Below, piece after piece: positions 34,586 through 43,632 of a DNA stretch of 64,000 bases (within the stretch, counting starts at the first letter, position 1; every line of letters begins with the position of its first letter). The stretch covers positions 1 through 64,000 of the forward strand of contig NZ_FNDC01000014.1 of the NCBI RefSeq assembly GCF_900099655.1, in the 5' to 3' direction. Position numbers and translations under genes: made by a program. Below the pieces are notes generated by a model. That model was given only the letters and a program-made list of their open reading frames with translations, did not search any database and was not told the origin of the DNA. The stretch is from Planococcus glaciei. Lineage in GTDB: Bacteria > Bacillota > Bacilli > Bacillales_A > Planococcaceae.

Positions 34586-35222
34586 GCCCCAAGCATTGGT
34601 GAACGAGCAGTACCGTACTATCCGGACAAATATCAATTTTTCATTGCCGGGCGATGACACGAAAACCATTTTGTTCACATCGGCTGCAAAAGAAGAAGGA
34701 AAATCAACCACTTCCTGCAATATGGCCATTGTTTTTGCAGAAGCAGGAAAAAGAGTGCTGCTGGTCGATGCCGATATGAGGCGGCCGACCTTGCACCATT
34801 CGTTCCAGCTCAGCAATAAGATCGGCTTGTCCAATTTGCTTTTGAAAAAAGGCCGATTGCAGGACTGTGTGAAAAGAAGCGGCGTCGTAGGGTTGGATTT
34901 GCTGCTATGCGGCCAGATTCCTCCAAATCCGGCAGAGCTGCTCAGTTCTCCCGCGCTCGACGACTTACTGGAAGAAATGAAAGCGCGGTATGACTTGATC
35001 ATCATTGATTCTCCGCCTCTATTGGCAGTCACCGATTCGAAAATATTGGCCAATAAGTGCGATGCCACTGTTTTGGTAGTGAATACAGGCAAAACAGAAA
35101 AAGACAGCGTCAAAAAAGCGAGAGATGCCCTTGTTACTTCAAAAGCATTTATCCTCGGCGTTGTAATGAACAATTATGAGCTGACAAAAGAAAATTATTA
35201 TTACCATAACTACAACAGCTAA
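34527..35222 (+). CDS. Bacterial tyrosine kinase, CpsD/CapB/EpsB family
   Basis: A 231-residue cytoplasmic ATPase (ATG 34527; AAGGAG ten bases upstream). It has the BY-kinase motif set: N-terminal EQYRTIRTNINF, Walker A SAAKEEGKSTTSCN, Walker A' LLVDADMRRPTLH, Walker B LIIIDSPPLLAVTD and a C-terminal Tyr cluster (ENYYYHNYNS) that is autophosphorylated. With the Wzz partner it controls polymer length and export, and may phosphorylate sugar-nucleotide enzymes. Its start lies inside the Wzz gene in another frame. Confidence 0.93.
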   Translation: MWTQKKSKGSATRKLVGHTKPQALVNEQYRTIRTNINFSLPGDDTKTILFTSAAKEEGKSTTSCNMAIVFAEAGKRVLLVDADMRRPTLHHSFQLSNKIGLSNLLLKKGRLQDCVKRSGVVGLDLLLCGQIPPNPAELLSSPALDDLLEEMKARYDLIIIDSPPLLAVTDSKILANKCDATVLVVNTGKTEKDSVKKARDALVTSKAFILGVVMNNYELTKENYYYHNYNS

Positions 35223-35259
35223 AGCTTTTTAAAATGAAAGATGAGATGGGGTAATTCAA

Positions 35260-37113
35260 TTGACGATAAAGAAAAGGTTCATTTCATTATTCTTCATTGA
35301 CTCACTGATCCTTCTTTCCTCCATCTATGCCTGTTATTTGTTTTTGTATCCGTATGCGAGCGTGCTGTCCAATGAAATGCTTTTCATCAGTACGGTCACG
35401 CTTTTCATCGCATACCATTCGTTTGCCTGGCATTTCGGTTTATACCGCAAAGTCTGGTCTTATGCATCTGTCGACGAACTGAAATCAATTGTTGTGGCTG
35501 TGTCGTTGACTATATTTGTAGCGATGATCATGCAGTATGCATATTCAAGCCAGCTGTATATCAGGACTTTGATGCTTTCGTGGATGCTGCTGGTTTTCTT
35601 TATCGGAGCTTCCCGGATTTCCTTGAGAATCCTTCAGGAAGGCAAGATCAAGAAAAAAGCGATACTGACCAGCCGCACGATGGTAGTAGGGGCAGGACAG
35701 GGAGGCAGAATGATTGCAAGGCATATGAAGCAAAATCCGGAATGGGGAAGAAATCCAGTGATCTTTGCAGATGATGATAAAACGCAATGGGGGCTTGAAA
35801 TCAATGGGATTGAGGTCGTGGGGTCTCTTGAACGGATTCCGGAATTTGTAGCCGACCACAAAATTGATCAGATTGTCATTGCAATTCCATCCCTTTCGAA
35901 AAAAGAGATGGCTGAGTTGACGAAAATGTGCATCGACACCGGCGCCAAAACACAAACGCTGCCGCGCATCGAAGATTTAATGACCGGGAAAATTAAGGTC
36001 AGCGACATCCGGGATGTGAAAATTGAAGACTTGCTTGGGCGCGAGGAAGTAAAGCTGGATATGGCAGCAATCGAAGAACAAGTCCAAGGGAAAACGGTGA
36101 TGGTAACCGGTGCCGGCGGCTCGATCGGCTCAGAAATTTGCCGGCAGATTTCCAACTTCAACCCGTCGCGCCTTTTGCTGTTGGGCCATGGGGAAAACTC
36201 CATTTACACGATCGACATGGAGCTTCGCAGAAAAGTGCCGAAAACGACAGAAATCATTCCCATTATTGCAGATGTCCAGGACCGCGAACGCATTTTCCAG
36301 GCAGTCAACCAGTTCCGGCCGGATATGATTTATCATGCCGCTGCCCATAAGCACGTTCCGCTGATGGAAGCGAATCCGCTGGAAGCGGTGAAAAACAATG
36401 TGTTCGGCACAAAGAACATTGCGGAAGCTGCAGACAAATACGGAGTTGGCAGCTTCGTTATGATTTCGACCGATAAAGCGGTCAATCCGCCGAATATCAT
36501 GGGGGCGACCAAACGTTTTGCAGAAATGATCGTGCAGAACCTGGCAATCAACAGCAAAACCACTTTCTCAGCGGTGCGTTTCGGAAATGTACTTGGATCT
36601 CGTGGAAGTGTAGTGCCGCTGTTTAAGGAACAAATTGCAAAAGGCGGCCCGATTACGATAACCGACCCTGAAATGACCCGTTACTTCATGACCATTCCTG
36701 AAGCGTCGCGCTTGGTGATCCAAGCAGGCCTCCTGGCTTCGGGAGGAGAAGTATTCGTTCTGGATATGGGGGAACCCGTCAAGATTGTCGATCTTGCGCG
36801 CAACTTGATCAAGTTGTCCGGCTACGAAGAAAACGAAATCAAAATTCAATTTACAGGCATGCGGCCAGGCGAAAAATTGTATGAAGAACTGCTCGATGCC
36901 AGTGAAATTCAGGAAGAAAAGATTTTCCCGAAAATTTATATCGGCAAATCCACTCCGATCGGCCAGGTAGAGATGCTGAAGGTCATCAAACAGCTTCCTG
37001 AGATGGATGCCGAAGAAACGAAGGAAGTTTTGCTGAAGCTGGCAAACCGCAAGCGCCCGGAACCGGAGTGGCAGGACGGTTGGAAAGTGGAGGCAAAAGG
37101 CGAATATGCTTAA
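35260..37113 (+). CDS. Membrane-bound UDP-N-acetylglucosamine 4,6-dehydratase (PglF/CapD/EpsC type)
   Basis: A 617-residue protein with TTG start 35260. Four N-terminal TM helices (residues about 8-120) precede a CoA-binding-like Rossmann domain (MVVGAGQGGRMIARHM) and a short-chain dehydratase domain with NAD loop VTGAGGSIGSEICRQ, STDKAVNPPNIMGATKR (Met in place of the usual catalytic Tyr, as in this class) and RFGNVLGSRGSV. It should make UDP-4-keto-6-deoxy-GlcNAc, the substrate of the PLP aminotransferase encoded at 38664. Together they give a UDP-4-amino-4,6-dideoxy sugar (bacillosamine branch). Confidence 0.92.
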   Translation: MTIKKRFISLFFIDSLILLSSIYACYLFLYPYASVLSNEMLFISTVTLFIAYHSFAWHFGLYRKVWSYASVDELKSIVVAVSLTIFVAMIMQYAYSSQLYIRTLMLSWMLLVFFIGASRISLRILQEGKIKKKAILTSRTMVVGAGQGGRMIARHMKQNPEWGRNPVIFADDDKTQWGLEINGIEVVGSLERIPEFVADHKIDQIVIAIPSLSKKEMAELTKMCIDTGAKTQTLPRIEDLMTGKIKVSDIRDVKIEDLLGREEVKLDMAAIEEQVQGKTVMVTGAGGSIGSEICRQISNFNPSRLLLLGHGENSIYTIDMELRRKVPKTTEIIPIIADVQDRERIFQAVNQFRPDMIYHAAAHKHVPLMEANPLEAVKNNVFGTKNIAEAADKYGVGSFVMISTDKAVNPPNIMGATKRFAEMIVQNLAINSKTTFSAVRFGNVLGSRGSVVPLFKEQIAKGGPITITDPEMTRYFMTIPEASRLVIQAGLLASGGEVFVLDMGEPVKIVDLARNLIKLSGYEENEIKIQFTGMRPGEKLYEELLDASEIQEEKIFPKIYIGKSTPIGQVEMLKVIKQLPEMDAEETKEVLLKLANRKRPEPEWQDGWKVEAKGEYA

Positions 37114-37173
37114 TAGCCATTTAGCAGAAAACACGGCCCGGCCAATCATCAACATTTAAAGGAGGAAGTGCGA

Positions 37174-38535
37174 ATGCGTGATTTTACAATGAAAATATAC
37201 GACAATTCGCCGATTTACTTCCAAAACCTTTTAACAAGCATTGAGGGATATATTGAAACCAAAAAGAAATACGGTCATTTATATTTTAAGTTTCTAAAAA
37301 AACTTGGCCAGCGCGACTACACAGATCAAGCGTATGAAAAGGAGTACCAGCAGCAGGAAATGCAGAAATTGATCAAGCATGCATATGACGAAAGCCCATT
37401 TTACCGGGATCTGTATAAAAACATCGATCTTGCCACGATTCAAAGTGTCGAAGATCTGAAGAAATTGCCGATTTTGGAGAAAGAAGTGGTCAGAAATCAT
37501 ATTGAGTCGATGTATACAATTTCTGAAAAGTCGGCTTTGGTTGCCTATACCCTTGATTCGGCTGGCATCCCTCTGAAAATCTTGTTTACAAAGGAAGATG
37601 TGCAAAAACACATGGCGTTTCTCGATTTTTTCAAAAAGCAGCATGGCGTCATTAATTTGGAAATGAAGCGGGCCACTTTCAGCTCGGACCGCTTCATTCC
37701 AAAACGGCAGCAGAAAAAAGTTTTTTGGCGGGACAATTACTCTATTAAACAGCGCCTTTATTCCTCGTATTACTGCATTGAACCGAATGCAAAGGAATTT
37801 GTGAATAACCTGGATAGCTATAAACCGGACTTTATTGACGGTGTGCCTTCCGCCATTTATGAAGTAGCAAAGTACATCAACCGGAATAATATCATTTTAT
37901 CTTTTAAGCCAATTGCCATTTTCTCAACAGCTGAAACACTTTCTCCAGCTTACCGGAAGGAAATCGAAGAGGCATTTGATTGTCCGCTTCGCTATCATTA
38001 TGCCTCCCTGGAAGGAGCACCTTTTATAACCGAATGTATAAAAGGGAAACTCCATTACAACTTAAGCTCCGGCGTAATTGAAACAACCGAAGACCAGGAA
38101 ATGATCATCACCTGTTTCAATACGTACGGCACGCCGTTGATCCGCTATAACCTAGGAGAACGGATTGAACTGCTGCAAGATGAAAAACTATGCGAATGCG
38201 GCAATTCCCATCCGGTGTTAAAGGAACTGAAAAGCAAGAAAGATGACTATCTCCAATCGAAGAGCAAAGGGAAGTTCACCGCTCTCTATATGTCGATGGC
38301 CAGCAGCAAATTTTCGGGCAGCATCCGAAAGATACAGTTTATCCAAAATTCCCGTGACGTGATCGATGTGATGGTCGAAGCGGCAGAAGGATACACCAAC
38401 GCCGTTACGGCAAACATTCATGAAGAGATGGAATACATCTTCGGCAAAGACATGCGATTCAATATCCGGATTGTTGAAGAAATTCCGCCCCACGCCAATA
38501 ACAAATTCAAATTGATCATCAATAATGTGAACTGA
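37174..38535 (+). CDS. CapK/PaaK-like adenylate-forming enzyme
   Basis: The start is ATG 37174, eight bases after GGAGG. The 453-residue protein resembles CapK, a branch of phenylacetate-CoA ligase-like enzymes found in capsule loci: MQKLIKHAYDESPFYRDLYK at the N-terminus, LKKLPILEKEVVRNH, and a central FDCPLRYHYASLEGAPFITEC and LIRYNLGERIEL. The usual Ser/Gly-rich P-loop is weak (DSAGIPLKILFT), so catalytic competence is uncertain. A Cys pair (CECGNSHP), typical of PaaK, is present. It probably activates or transfers an acyl or amino-acid group to the glycan. Confidence 0.8.
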   Translation: MRDFTMKIYDNSPIYFQNLLTSIEGYIETKKKYGHLYFKFLKKLGQRDYTDQAYEKEYQQQEMQKLIKHAYDESPFYRDLYKNIDLATIQSVEDLKKLPILEKEVVRNHIESMYTISEKSALVAYTLDSAGIPLKILFTKEDVQKHMAFLDFFKKQHGVINLEMKRATFSSDRFIPKRQQKKVFWRDNYSIKQRLYSSYYCIEPNAKEFVNNLDSYKPDFIDGVPSAIYEVAKYINRNNIILSFKPIAIFSTAETLSPAYRKEIEEAFDCPLRYHYASLEGAPFITECIKGKLHYNLSSGVIETTEDQEMIITCFNTYGTPLIRYNLGERIELLQDEKLCECGNSHPVLKELKSKKDDYLQSKSKGKFTALYMSMASSKFSGSIRKIQFIQNSRDVIDVMVEAAEGYTNAVTANIHEEMEYIFGKDMRFNIRIVEEIPPHANNKFKLIINNVN

Positions 38536-38571
38536 AAAATGTGAAATCATTAAAGGAGTGGACGCAGGTTA

Positions 38572-38667
38572 ATGGGACATTTGAACAGGAACTGCCTACC
38601 GAATCAAACTATCATTCCCTTGGTGAATTTGGATGATATGCCGGACAGAAAGGAGTTGACGAAATGA
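38572..38667 (+). CDS. Small 31-residue ORF translationally coupled to the aminotransferase
   Basis: ATG 38572 opens a 31-codon frame (MGHLNRNCLPNQ...) that ends TGA 38665-38667, overlapping the next start as ATGA. AAAGGAG lies upstream but about 13 bases away, longer than usual. I recognise no family. It may be a remnant of a larger gene, a coupling leader, or chance. Confidence 0.35.
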   Translation: MGHLNRNCLPNQTIIPLVNLDDMPDRKELTK

Positions 38668-39872
38668 TGAAGATCCTTCCAATCGAGCAGAACAAGCAAA
38701 CCAGCATCTTTATATCTTCTGTGGAAAAGAAAGAAAGAGTCTTTTTGTCTTCTCCCCATATGACGGGAAATGAAATGAAATATATCCATGAAGCATTTGA
38801 AACCAATTGGATAGCACCCATTGGGCCGAATGTGGACAAGTTCGAAGAAGAATTGGCGGCTTATGTCGGAACAACGGGCGGTGCAGCCCTGAGCTCCGGA
38901 ACAGCGGCGATTCACTTAGCGCTTCGCCTGTTGGACATCGGCTCGGGAGACCGGGTATTTTGTTCAAGCTTAACCTTTGTGGCAAGCGCGAATCCGATTC
39001 TTTACACCGGAGCAGAACCGGTTTTCATCGATTCCGAAGAAGAGACATGGAATATGTCTCCGATTGCCTTGCGCAAAGCGTTTGCCGCTGCGGATAAAGA
39101 AGGGCATTTGCCAAAAGCGGTCATCGTCGTTAATTTATACGGACAAAGTGCAAAAATGGATGAATTGATGGCGATTTGCGACGAATACAATGTGCCGGTG
39201 ATTGAAGATGCAGCTGAATCTTTAGGTTCGTTGTATAAAGGAAGAAAAAGCGGGACAATCGGAGAATTCGGCATTTACTCTTTTAACGGCAATAAAATCA
39301 TCACCGCTTCGAGCGGAGGCATGCTGGTTGCCAATGATTTGAATGCGCTGGAAAAAGCGCGTTTCCTCGGATCCCAGGCAAAAGATCCGGCTCCTTACTA
39401 CAAACACCATGAAGTGGGCTACAATTACCGCATGAGCAATGTCCTTGCCGGAATCGGGCGTGCGCAGTTAGAGGCTATCGATGACCGCGTCAAAGCGAGA
39501 CGGAAAGTGTACGAGCGCTACGCAGAAGGCTTTAAAGACATTCCGGCAATCCGTTTCCAGCCTGAACTTGAAGAAACGTATTCCAACCGCTGGCTAAGTG
39601 TATTCACTTTGGATCCGGAGCTGACTTCATTGACGCCGGAAATCATCAAAAGTGCGCTTGAAGCCGAAAGCATCGAATCCCGCAATGTCTGGAACCCGCT
39701 GCACCAGCAGGAACTTTTCAAAGGCACCCAGTTCTTTGCCCACGGCGACGGAGAAGCAGTCAGCGATAACATATTCCGTCACGGATTATGCCTCCCTTCC
39801 GGATCGAATATGACGGTCTATCAGCAAATGCGCGTGATTGACGTGGTCAAGGGACTGTTTTTACAACATTAA
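38664..39872 (+). CDS. DegT/DnrJ/EryC1/StrS-family PLP aminotransferase (PglE/EpsN-like)
   Basis: A 402-residue enzyme (ATG 38664; AAAGGAG eight bases upstream). Landmarks of the sugar aminotransferase family are IAPIGPNVDKFEEELAAYVG, SSGTAAIHLALRLL (phosphate loop), VIEDAAESLGS (Asp to the pyridine ring), SFNGNKIITASSGGML (PLP Lys) and YNYRMSNVLAGIGRAQL. It should aminate UDP-4-keto-6-deoxy-GlcNAc made by the dehydratase two genes upstream, as in bacillosamine or Bacillus EpsN pathways. The matching acetyltransferase, initiating sugar transferase and flippase are not encoded next to it. Confidence 0.92.
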   Translation: MMKILPIEQNKQTSIFISSVEKKERVFLSSPHMTGNEMKYIHEAFETNWIAPIGPNVDKFEEELAAYVGTTGGAALSSGTAAIHLALRLLDIGSGDRVFCSSLTFVASANPILYTGAEPVFIDSEEETWNMSPIALRKAFAAADKEGHLPKAVIVVNLYGQSAKMDELMAICDEYNVPVIEDAAESLGSLYKGRKSGTIGEFGIYSFNGNKIITASSGGMLVANDLNALEKARFLGSQAKDPAPYYKHHEVGYNYRMSNVLAGIGRAQLEAIDDRVKARRKVYERYAEGFKDIPAIRFQPELEETYSNRWLSVFTLDPELTSLTPEIIKSALEAESIESRNVWNPLHQQELFKGTQFFAHGDGEAVSDNIFRHGLCLPSGSNMTVYQQMRVIDVVKGLFLQH

Positions 39873-39882
39873 AAGTTAAGCA

Positions 39883-39912
39883 AAAGCCTGTCTTAATGAT
39901 AGGCTTTTTTGT
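39883..39912 (+). terminator. Terminator of the exopolysaccharide operon
   Basis: The stem AAGCCTGTC/GATAGGCTT is followed by TTTTTTG. Confidence 0.85.
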
Positions 39913-40007
39913 TTTGAGCCCAGAAAGCCACTCCAGTCCAGATTTAATGCTAGAATTATAAAAGTATTTTAGTGATATATAATTAAATGCATGTGAGGAT
40001 GAAGAGA

Positions 40008-41150
40008 ATGGCGGATAAATTGAAGAAGATTTCGATAGGGAATTATATTCCGGGATTGTTGATTTGCTTAGTAGTCATGCTCGCGGGAATTTATGGGGCT
40101 GATTTGATTGGGATTTTGCTATTGGCTGCCGGTATTTTGCCGGAAGGAAGTGCCAGTCCAATTTCCGGGATTTTTGTGGCCATCTTGATCGGGATTGTGA
40201 TACGCAATACAGTCGGCTTGCCGGATCTTTTTTCAAAAGGCATCAGTTTTGCTGTGAAATACGCGCTTCGTGCCGGCATCATTTTGCTTGGCCTGCGCTT
40301 AAGCTTGACGGAAGCCTTGAAGTTGGGAGCCTGGGGGCTGCCGCTGATTGTCGCCTGTATTTCAGTCGGACTTTTTGTCACATTATTTTTTACCAGCAAA
40401 CTAAATCAGTCCAACCGGCTTGGCACTTTGATCGCTACGGGCACTGGCATCTGCGGAGTCACGGCCATCATGGCTACAGCGCCTGTAATTAAAGCGAAAG
40501 AAAATGAAATTTCTTACGCGGTGGCAAACATCACGATATTCGGTTTATTGGGAATGCTTTTTTACCCTTACCTCGCCCACGCCTTTTTTGCAGACGAGCC
40601 GATCAAAGCCGGATTATTCTTAGGAACAGCCATCCACGACACGGCGCAAGTGACAGGCGCAGCTCTTATATACGATCAAATGTATGAATCGGATACGGTT
40701 GTGGATGTGGCAACGATCACCAAACTGACCCGCAATTTATTTATCATTGTCGTCATTCCGTTTGTGTCTTATCTGTTTTTTAGAAACGGCAATAAAAACG
40801 GCCAGAAAACAGCATTGCCGAAATGGTACAAACTGTTTCCACTCTTCATTTTAGGCTTCTTGTTTCTGTCTTTAGTCCGGACTATTGGAGATGCTACTGT
40901 ATCTTCGACCGGGCAGGCGTTTAGCTTATTCACTCCGGATGCCTGGGAAAACTTCTATAGCTTTTGGAGCTCGTTCGGCTCGACGTATATGTTGGGCCTT
41001 GCCATGGCCGGAGTCGGGCTTGGAACGAACTTGAAAATTTTCAAAGGCCTTGGCATCAAACCGTTTTACATCGGATTGATCGCTGCGGTGTCAGTTGGCA
41101 GCGTCAGCTTGCTGCTCATTTCCTTATTTGGCGATTTGATCAATGTGTAA
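40008..41150 (+). CDS. YeiH-family putative sulfate exporter
   Basis: A 380-residue membrane protein started at ATG 40008 behind TGAGGA (ATG codons 3 and 7 codons earlier are poorer). It has about ten TM helices and the family blocks FVAILIGIVIRNT, GIILLGLRLSL, ATGTGICGVTAIMATAPVIKAKENEISYAVANITIFGLLGMLFYP and FLGTAIHDTAQVTGA. The family (UPF0324) is annotated as a putative sulfate exporter; direct evidence is thin. It is monocistronic. Confidence 0.9.
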   Translation: MADKLKKISIGNYIPGLLICLVVMLAGIYGADLIGILLLAAGILPEGSASPISGIFVAILIGIVIRNTVGLPDLFSKGISFAVKYALRAGIILLGLRLSLTEALKLGAWGLPLIVACISVGLFVTLFFTSKLNQSNRLGTLIATGTGICGVTAIMATAPVIKAKENEISYAVANITIFGLLGMLFYPYLAHAFFADEPIKAGLFLGTAIHDTAQVTGAALIYDQMYESDTVVDVATITKLTRNLFIIVVIPFVSYLFFRNGNKNGQKTALPKWYKLFPLFILGFLFLSLVRTIGDATVSSTGQAFSLFTPDAWENFYSFWSSFGSTYMLGLAMAGVGLGTNLKIFKGLGIKPFYIGLIAAVSVGSVSLLLISLFGDLINV

Positions 41151-41151
41151 G

Positions 41152-41195
41152 AAAAGGAGTTGTCCCAAAAGCGATTTGGGACAACTCCTTTTTTA
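41152..41195 (+). terminator. Terminator hairpin, member of a repeated family
   Basis: An 18-bp perfect stem (AAAAGGAGTTGTCCCAAA and complement) with an AGCGA loop and T run. An almost identical hairpin occurs downstream of pcp at 62141-62179, so this is an intergenic repeat used as a terminator. Confidence 0.92.
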
Positions 41196-41274
41196 TTAGC
41201 TTCTTTGGGGAAATTTGTACCCTGTAACCAATAGGCCGTCCGTCCGTCTACTGATTAAAAAGGGGGAGCTTTCC

Positions 41275-41684
41275 ATGTTCAACGTGAAATTATTTGTTGT
41301 GATTCTTTTAACAGCCTATTTTTAAGTGCTTGCCAAACCCAAGGTGCCCAAACACAGGAAGTTTCAAAGGAGGATCCTCCATTCAGCGATAGTATAACTA
41401 GTATAGAAATTTATGGTTTTCAAAACGGCGAATTGGTTTCCAAAATTGAAGATAAAAAGTTTATCAAAAAACTGATTGGTGAACTAAATGAGGCTGAAAC
41501 AGCTTATACCGGGACAATGGACTTTGAGGACCCTGATTACCGATTGCGTTTTCAACAAGATGAAAAGACGGTTTTTCAATTAGGTTACTTTAAAGAAATG
41601 ATGGAATTAGGGGTCAATGGGCATTATCTTGATTATGAAAATGAGTATTTGTATGAAGGGGAGCTTAAACTGCGGGTTGAGTGA
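41275..41684 (+). pseudogene. Lipoprotein gene with a one-base frameshift in the signal peptide
   Basis: ATG 41275, with AGGGGGAG seven bases upstream, encodes MFNVKLFVVILLTAYF and then stops at TAA 41323. The next frame continues at once with FLSACQTQGAQTQE and runs unbroken to 41684 as an acidic domain of about 115 residues. One extra T in the T5 run at 41319-41323 would fuse both into a normal lipoprotein with lipobox FLSAC. So the gene is either inactivated, subject to slippage, or carries a sequencing error. The mature part has no family I recognise. Confidence 0.82.
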
Positions 41685-41779
41685 GTGGATGTTGAAACAG
41701 GTTTAGAAACAAACCAAGAGTTACACCTTCAGCCTTACAAGGGTATAATGGATGACAAAGAAAAGGGAGGAATGGGAAA

Positions 41780-43150
41780 ATGGCTGATGGAAGCGATTCT
41801 TTAAAAAGCGTTGAGGATTTGATTGAGGAACGAAAAGAGGAATATTTGGAGACGCTTTATTCCTTTCTCCGCATCGAAAGCGTCAGTGCCGAAAACCGAG
41901 GGATTGATGAGGCATGTTCGATGCTGAAAGAGTTGATGGAAAGTATAGGGATTGAAACGAAAATTCTGCCATCTGCCGGGAATCCCTTTGTTTATGGGGA
42001 AATCATCCGCGACCCGTCAGCTTTTACGTTATTGATTTATGGCCATTATGACGTTCAGCCGGCTGATCCTGTTGAAGAATGGCTGTCGCCTCCTTTTGAA
42101 CCGACTGTACGCGACGGGAAGATCTACTGCCGCGGCGTCGGAGACAATAAAGGGCAATTGATGGCCCAGCTTCTGGCGATTAAAAGTTATCAGGATGCTA
42201 TAGGGGAGCTGCCGATTAATATCAAATTCCTGTTTGAAGGGGAAGAAGAGGTCAGCAGTCCGAACCTTTCGGCATTTGTAGCGGAAAATAAAGAGCTGCT
42301 GACAGCCGATCTGGTTTACACATCAGATGGTCCGAAGCATGACAGCGGTGCCCCGCTGGTTCTGTTAGGCGTCCGGGGCATTACATATATCGAGATGACG
42401 GCTAAAGGCGCTGATTGGGATAACCATTCCGGCAACAAAGGGAACATTGTGCCAAATCCCGCCTGGAACATCATCGATTTGCTGAATACGATGCGCGATT
42501 CAGAAGGCCGCATCTTAATCGATGGCTTTTATGATGGGATCCGCCCGATTACAGAAAAAGAAGAAGCGCTCATCCGCAGTTTGCCGTTTGACCGTGAAAA
42601 CATCGGAGAACAAGTCGGCTACGCCGATTTCAATATGGAAAAAGAAGAGTATTACCGGAAGCTGACACTGGAACCGACGTTTAACATTGCCGGATTTACC
42701 AGCGGCTACGGCGGGGAAGGTTCCAAGACAATCATTCCATCTACAGCCGTCTTGAAAATGGATATCCGGCTGGTAGTCGACCAGGACCCGGATGACATCT
42801 TCCGGAAAATCGAGGCGCATGTAAAAAAACATGCACCGGACATTGAATTGAAAAATTTGGGCGGCATGAAGCCTTCCCGGACTTCTGCTGATCTTGAAAT
42901 CGTCGATGTAGTAAAAACGGCGGTCCGTGCAGCATTCAGGCAGGAACCGGTTATGCAGCCAAGCATGGGCGGCAGCCTGCCTGATTATGTCTGGACCGAT
43001 GTGCTAAAGACGCCGTCGGTCATTGTTCCATATGCCAACTTTGATGAAGCCAACCATTCGCCTAATGAAAAAATGGGCATTGCTGATTTTACTGATGGCA
43101 TCAAATGTACGTGCCATGTTATTGATGCCATCGGGAAAATGCCTTTCTGA
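41780..43150 (+). CDS. M20 family metallopeptidase (dipeptidase/carboxypeptidase)
   Basis: A 456-residue enzyme (ATG 41780 after AAAGGGAGG). Catalytic-domain motifs are LLIYGHYDVQP (zinc His and catalytic Asp), CRGVGDNKGQ (bridging Asp), FLFEGEEEVSSPN (catalytic Glu and zinc Glu), VYTSDGP and the distal SMGGSLPD...NFDEANHSPNEK (zinc His). Residues about 200-350 form the lid and dimerisation domain. The M20 family cleaves dipeptides or N-acyl amino acids; the closest type is the cytosolic beta-Ala/Xaa dipeptidase group. Specificity is unknown. Confidence 0.93.
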   Translation: MADGSDSLKSVEDLIEERKEEYLETLYSFLRIESVSAENRGIDEACSMLKELMESIGIETKILPSAGNPFVYGEIIRDPSAFTLLIYGHYDVQPADPVEEWLSPPFEPTVRDGKIYCRGVGDNKGQLMAQLLAIKSYQDAIGELPINIKFLFEGEEEVSSPNLSAFVAENKELLTADLVYTSDGPKHDSGAPLVLLGVRGITYIEMTAKGADWDNHSGNKGNIVPNPAWNIIDLLNTMRDSEGRILIDGFYDGIRPITEKEEALIRSLPFDRENIGEQVGYADFNMEKEEYYRKLTLEPTFNIAGFTSGYGGEGSKTIIPSTAVLKMDIRLVVDQDPDDIFRKIEAHVKKHAPDIELKNLGGMKPSRTSADLEIVDVVKTAVRAAFRQEPVMQPSMGGSLPDYVWTDVLKTPSVIVPYANFDEANHSPNEKMGIADFTDGIKCTCHVIDAIGKMPF

Positions 43151-43256
43151 TTATGCGCTCTACAGAAAAAGACAAGGCAGCCTCTCTTGCTTTTCAAGGT
43201 GTTAAACCTTTTGAAGAGCGGGTATAGGGTAGGAGAGATTAAAGGAGGCGGCCTGT

Positions 43257-43586
43257 ATGGAACTAGTGGCAGAACGGGACTTGTTAAAAGACGATTACGG
43301 CAATTTTTATATGATCTCCAATGCAAGCGAAGACAGTTTGACCGTGGTAAATGCAGCTTTATACTATGCTTTCAATGAAACGCTGGATGAGGCCCTCGTC
43401 GCTAAAGTAAGGAATCAATATCCGAACGAAATCGCCTGCGGCAAGTATTTCGCTGACTTGGTGGAAGCGCATATTGAAAAACTCGAAAAAGGCGAAGTGC
43501 CGGGCGGCATTTATTCGATTGACGAGGCGAAGCAGCATTACAGTTTACACATCAAGCCCATTTATGGCGATTCATTTAATGCATAA
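43257..43586 (+). CDS. Hypothetical protein, 109 residues
   Basis: ATG 43257 is preceded by AAAGGAGGCGG. The product is acidic and soluble, with no Cys pair motif, signal or TM segment; it begins MELVAERDLLKDDYGNFYMISN and has a helical middle (AALYYAFNETLDEALVAKVRNQYP). I do not recognise the family. It follows the peptidase by 106 bases and ends at a strong terminator. Confidence 0.7.
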   Translation: MELVAERDLLKDDYGNFYMISNASEDSLTVVNAALYYAFNETLDEALVAKVRNQYPNEIACGKYFADLVEAHIEKLEKGEVPGGIYSIDEAKQHYSLHIKPIYGDSFNA

Positions 43587-43625
43587 AAAAGCCGTGCCGG
43601 AAGAATATTCTTCCGGCACGGCTTT
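43587..43625. terminator. Bidirectional terminator
   Basis: An extended perfect palindrome centred at 43606 (AAAAGCCGTGCCGGAAGAAT and complement) lies between convergent genes. Confidence 0.93.
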
Positions 43626-43632
43626 TCAGTCT

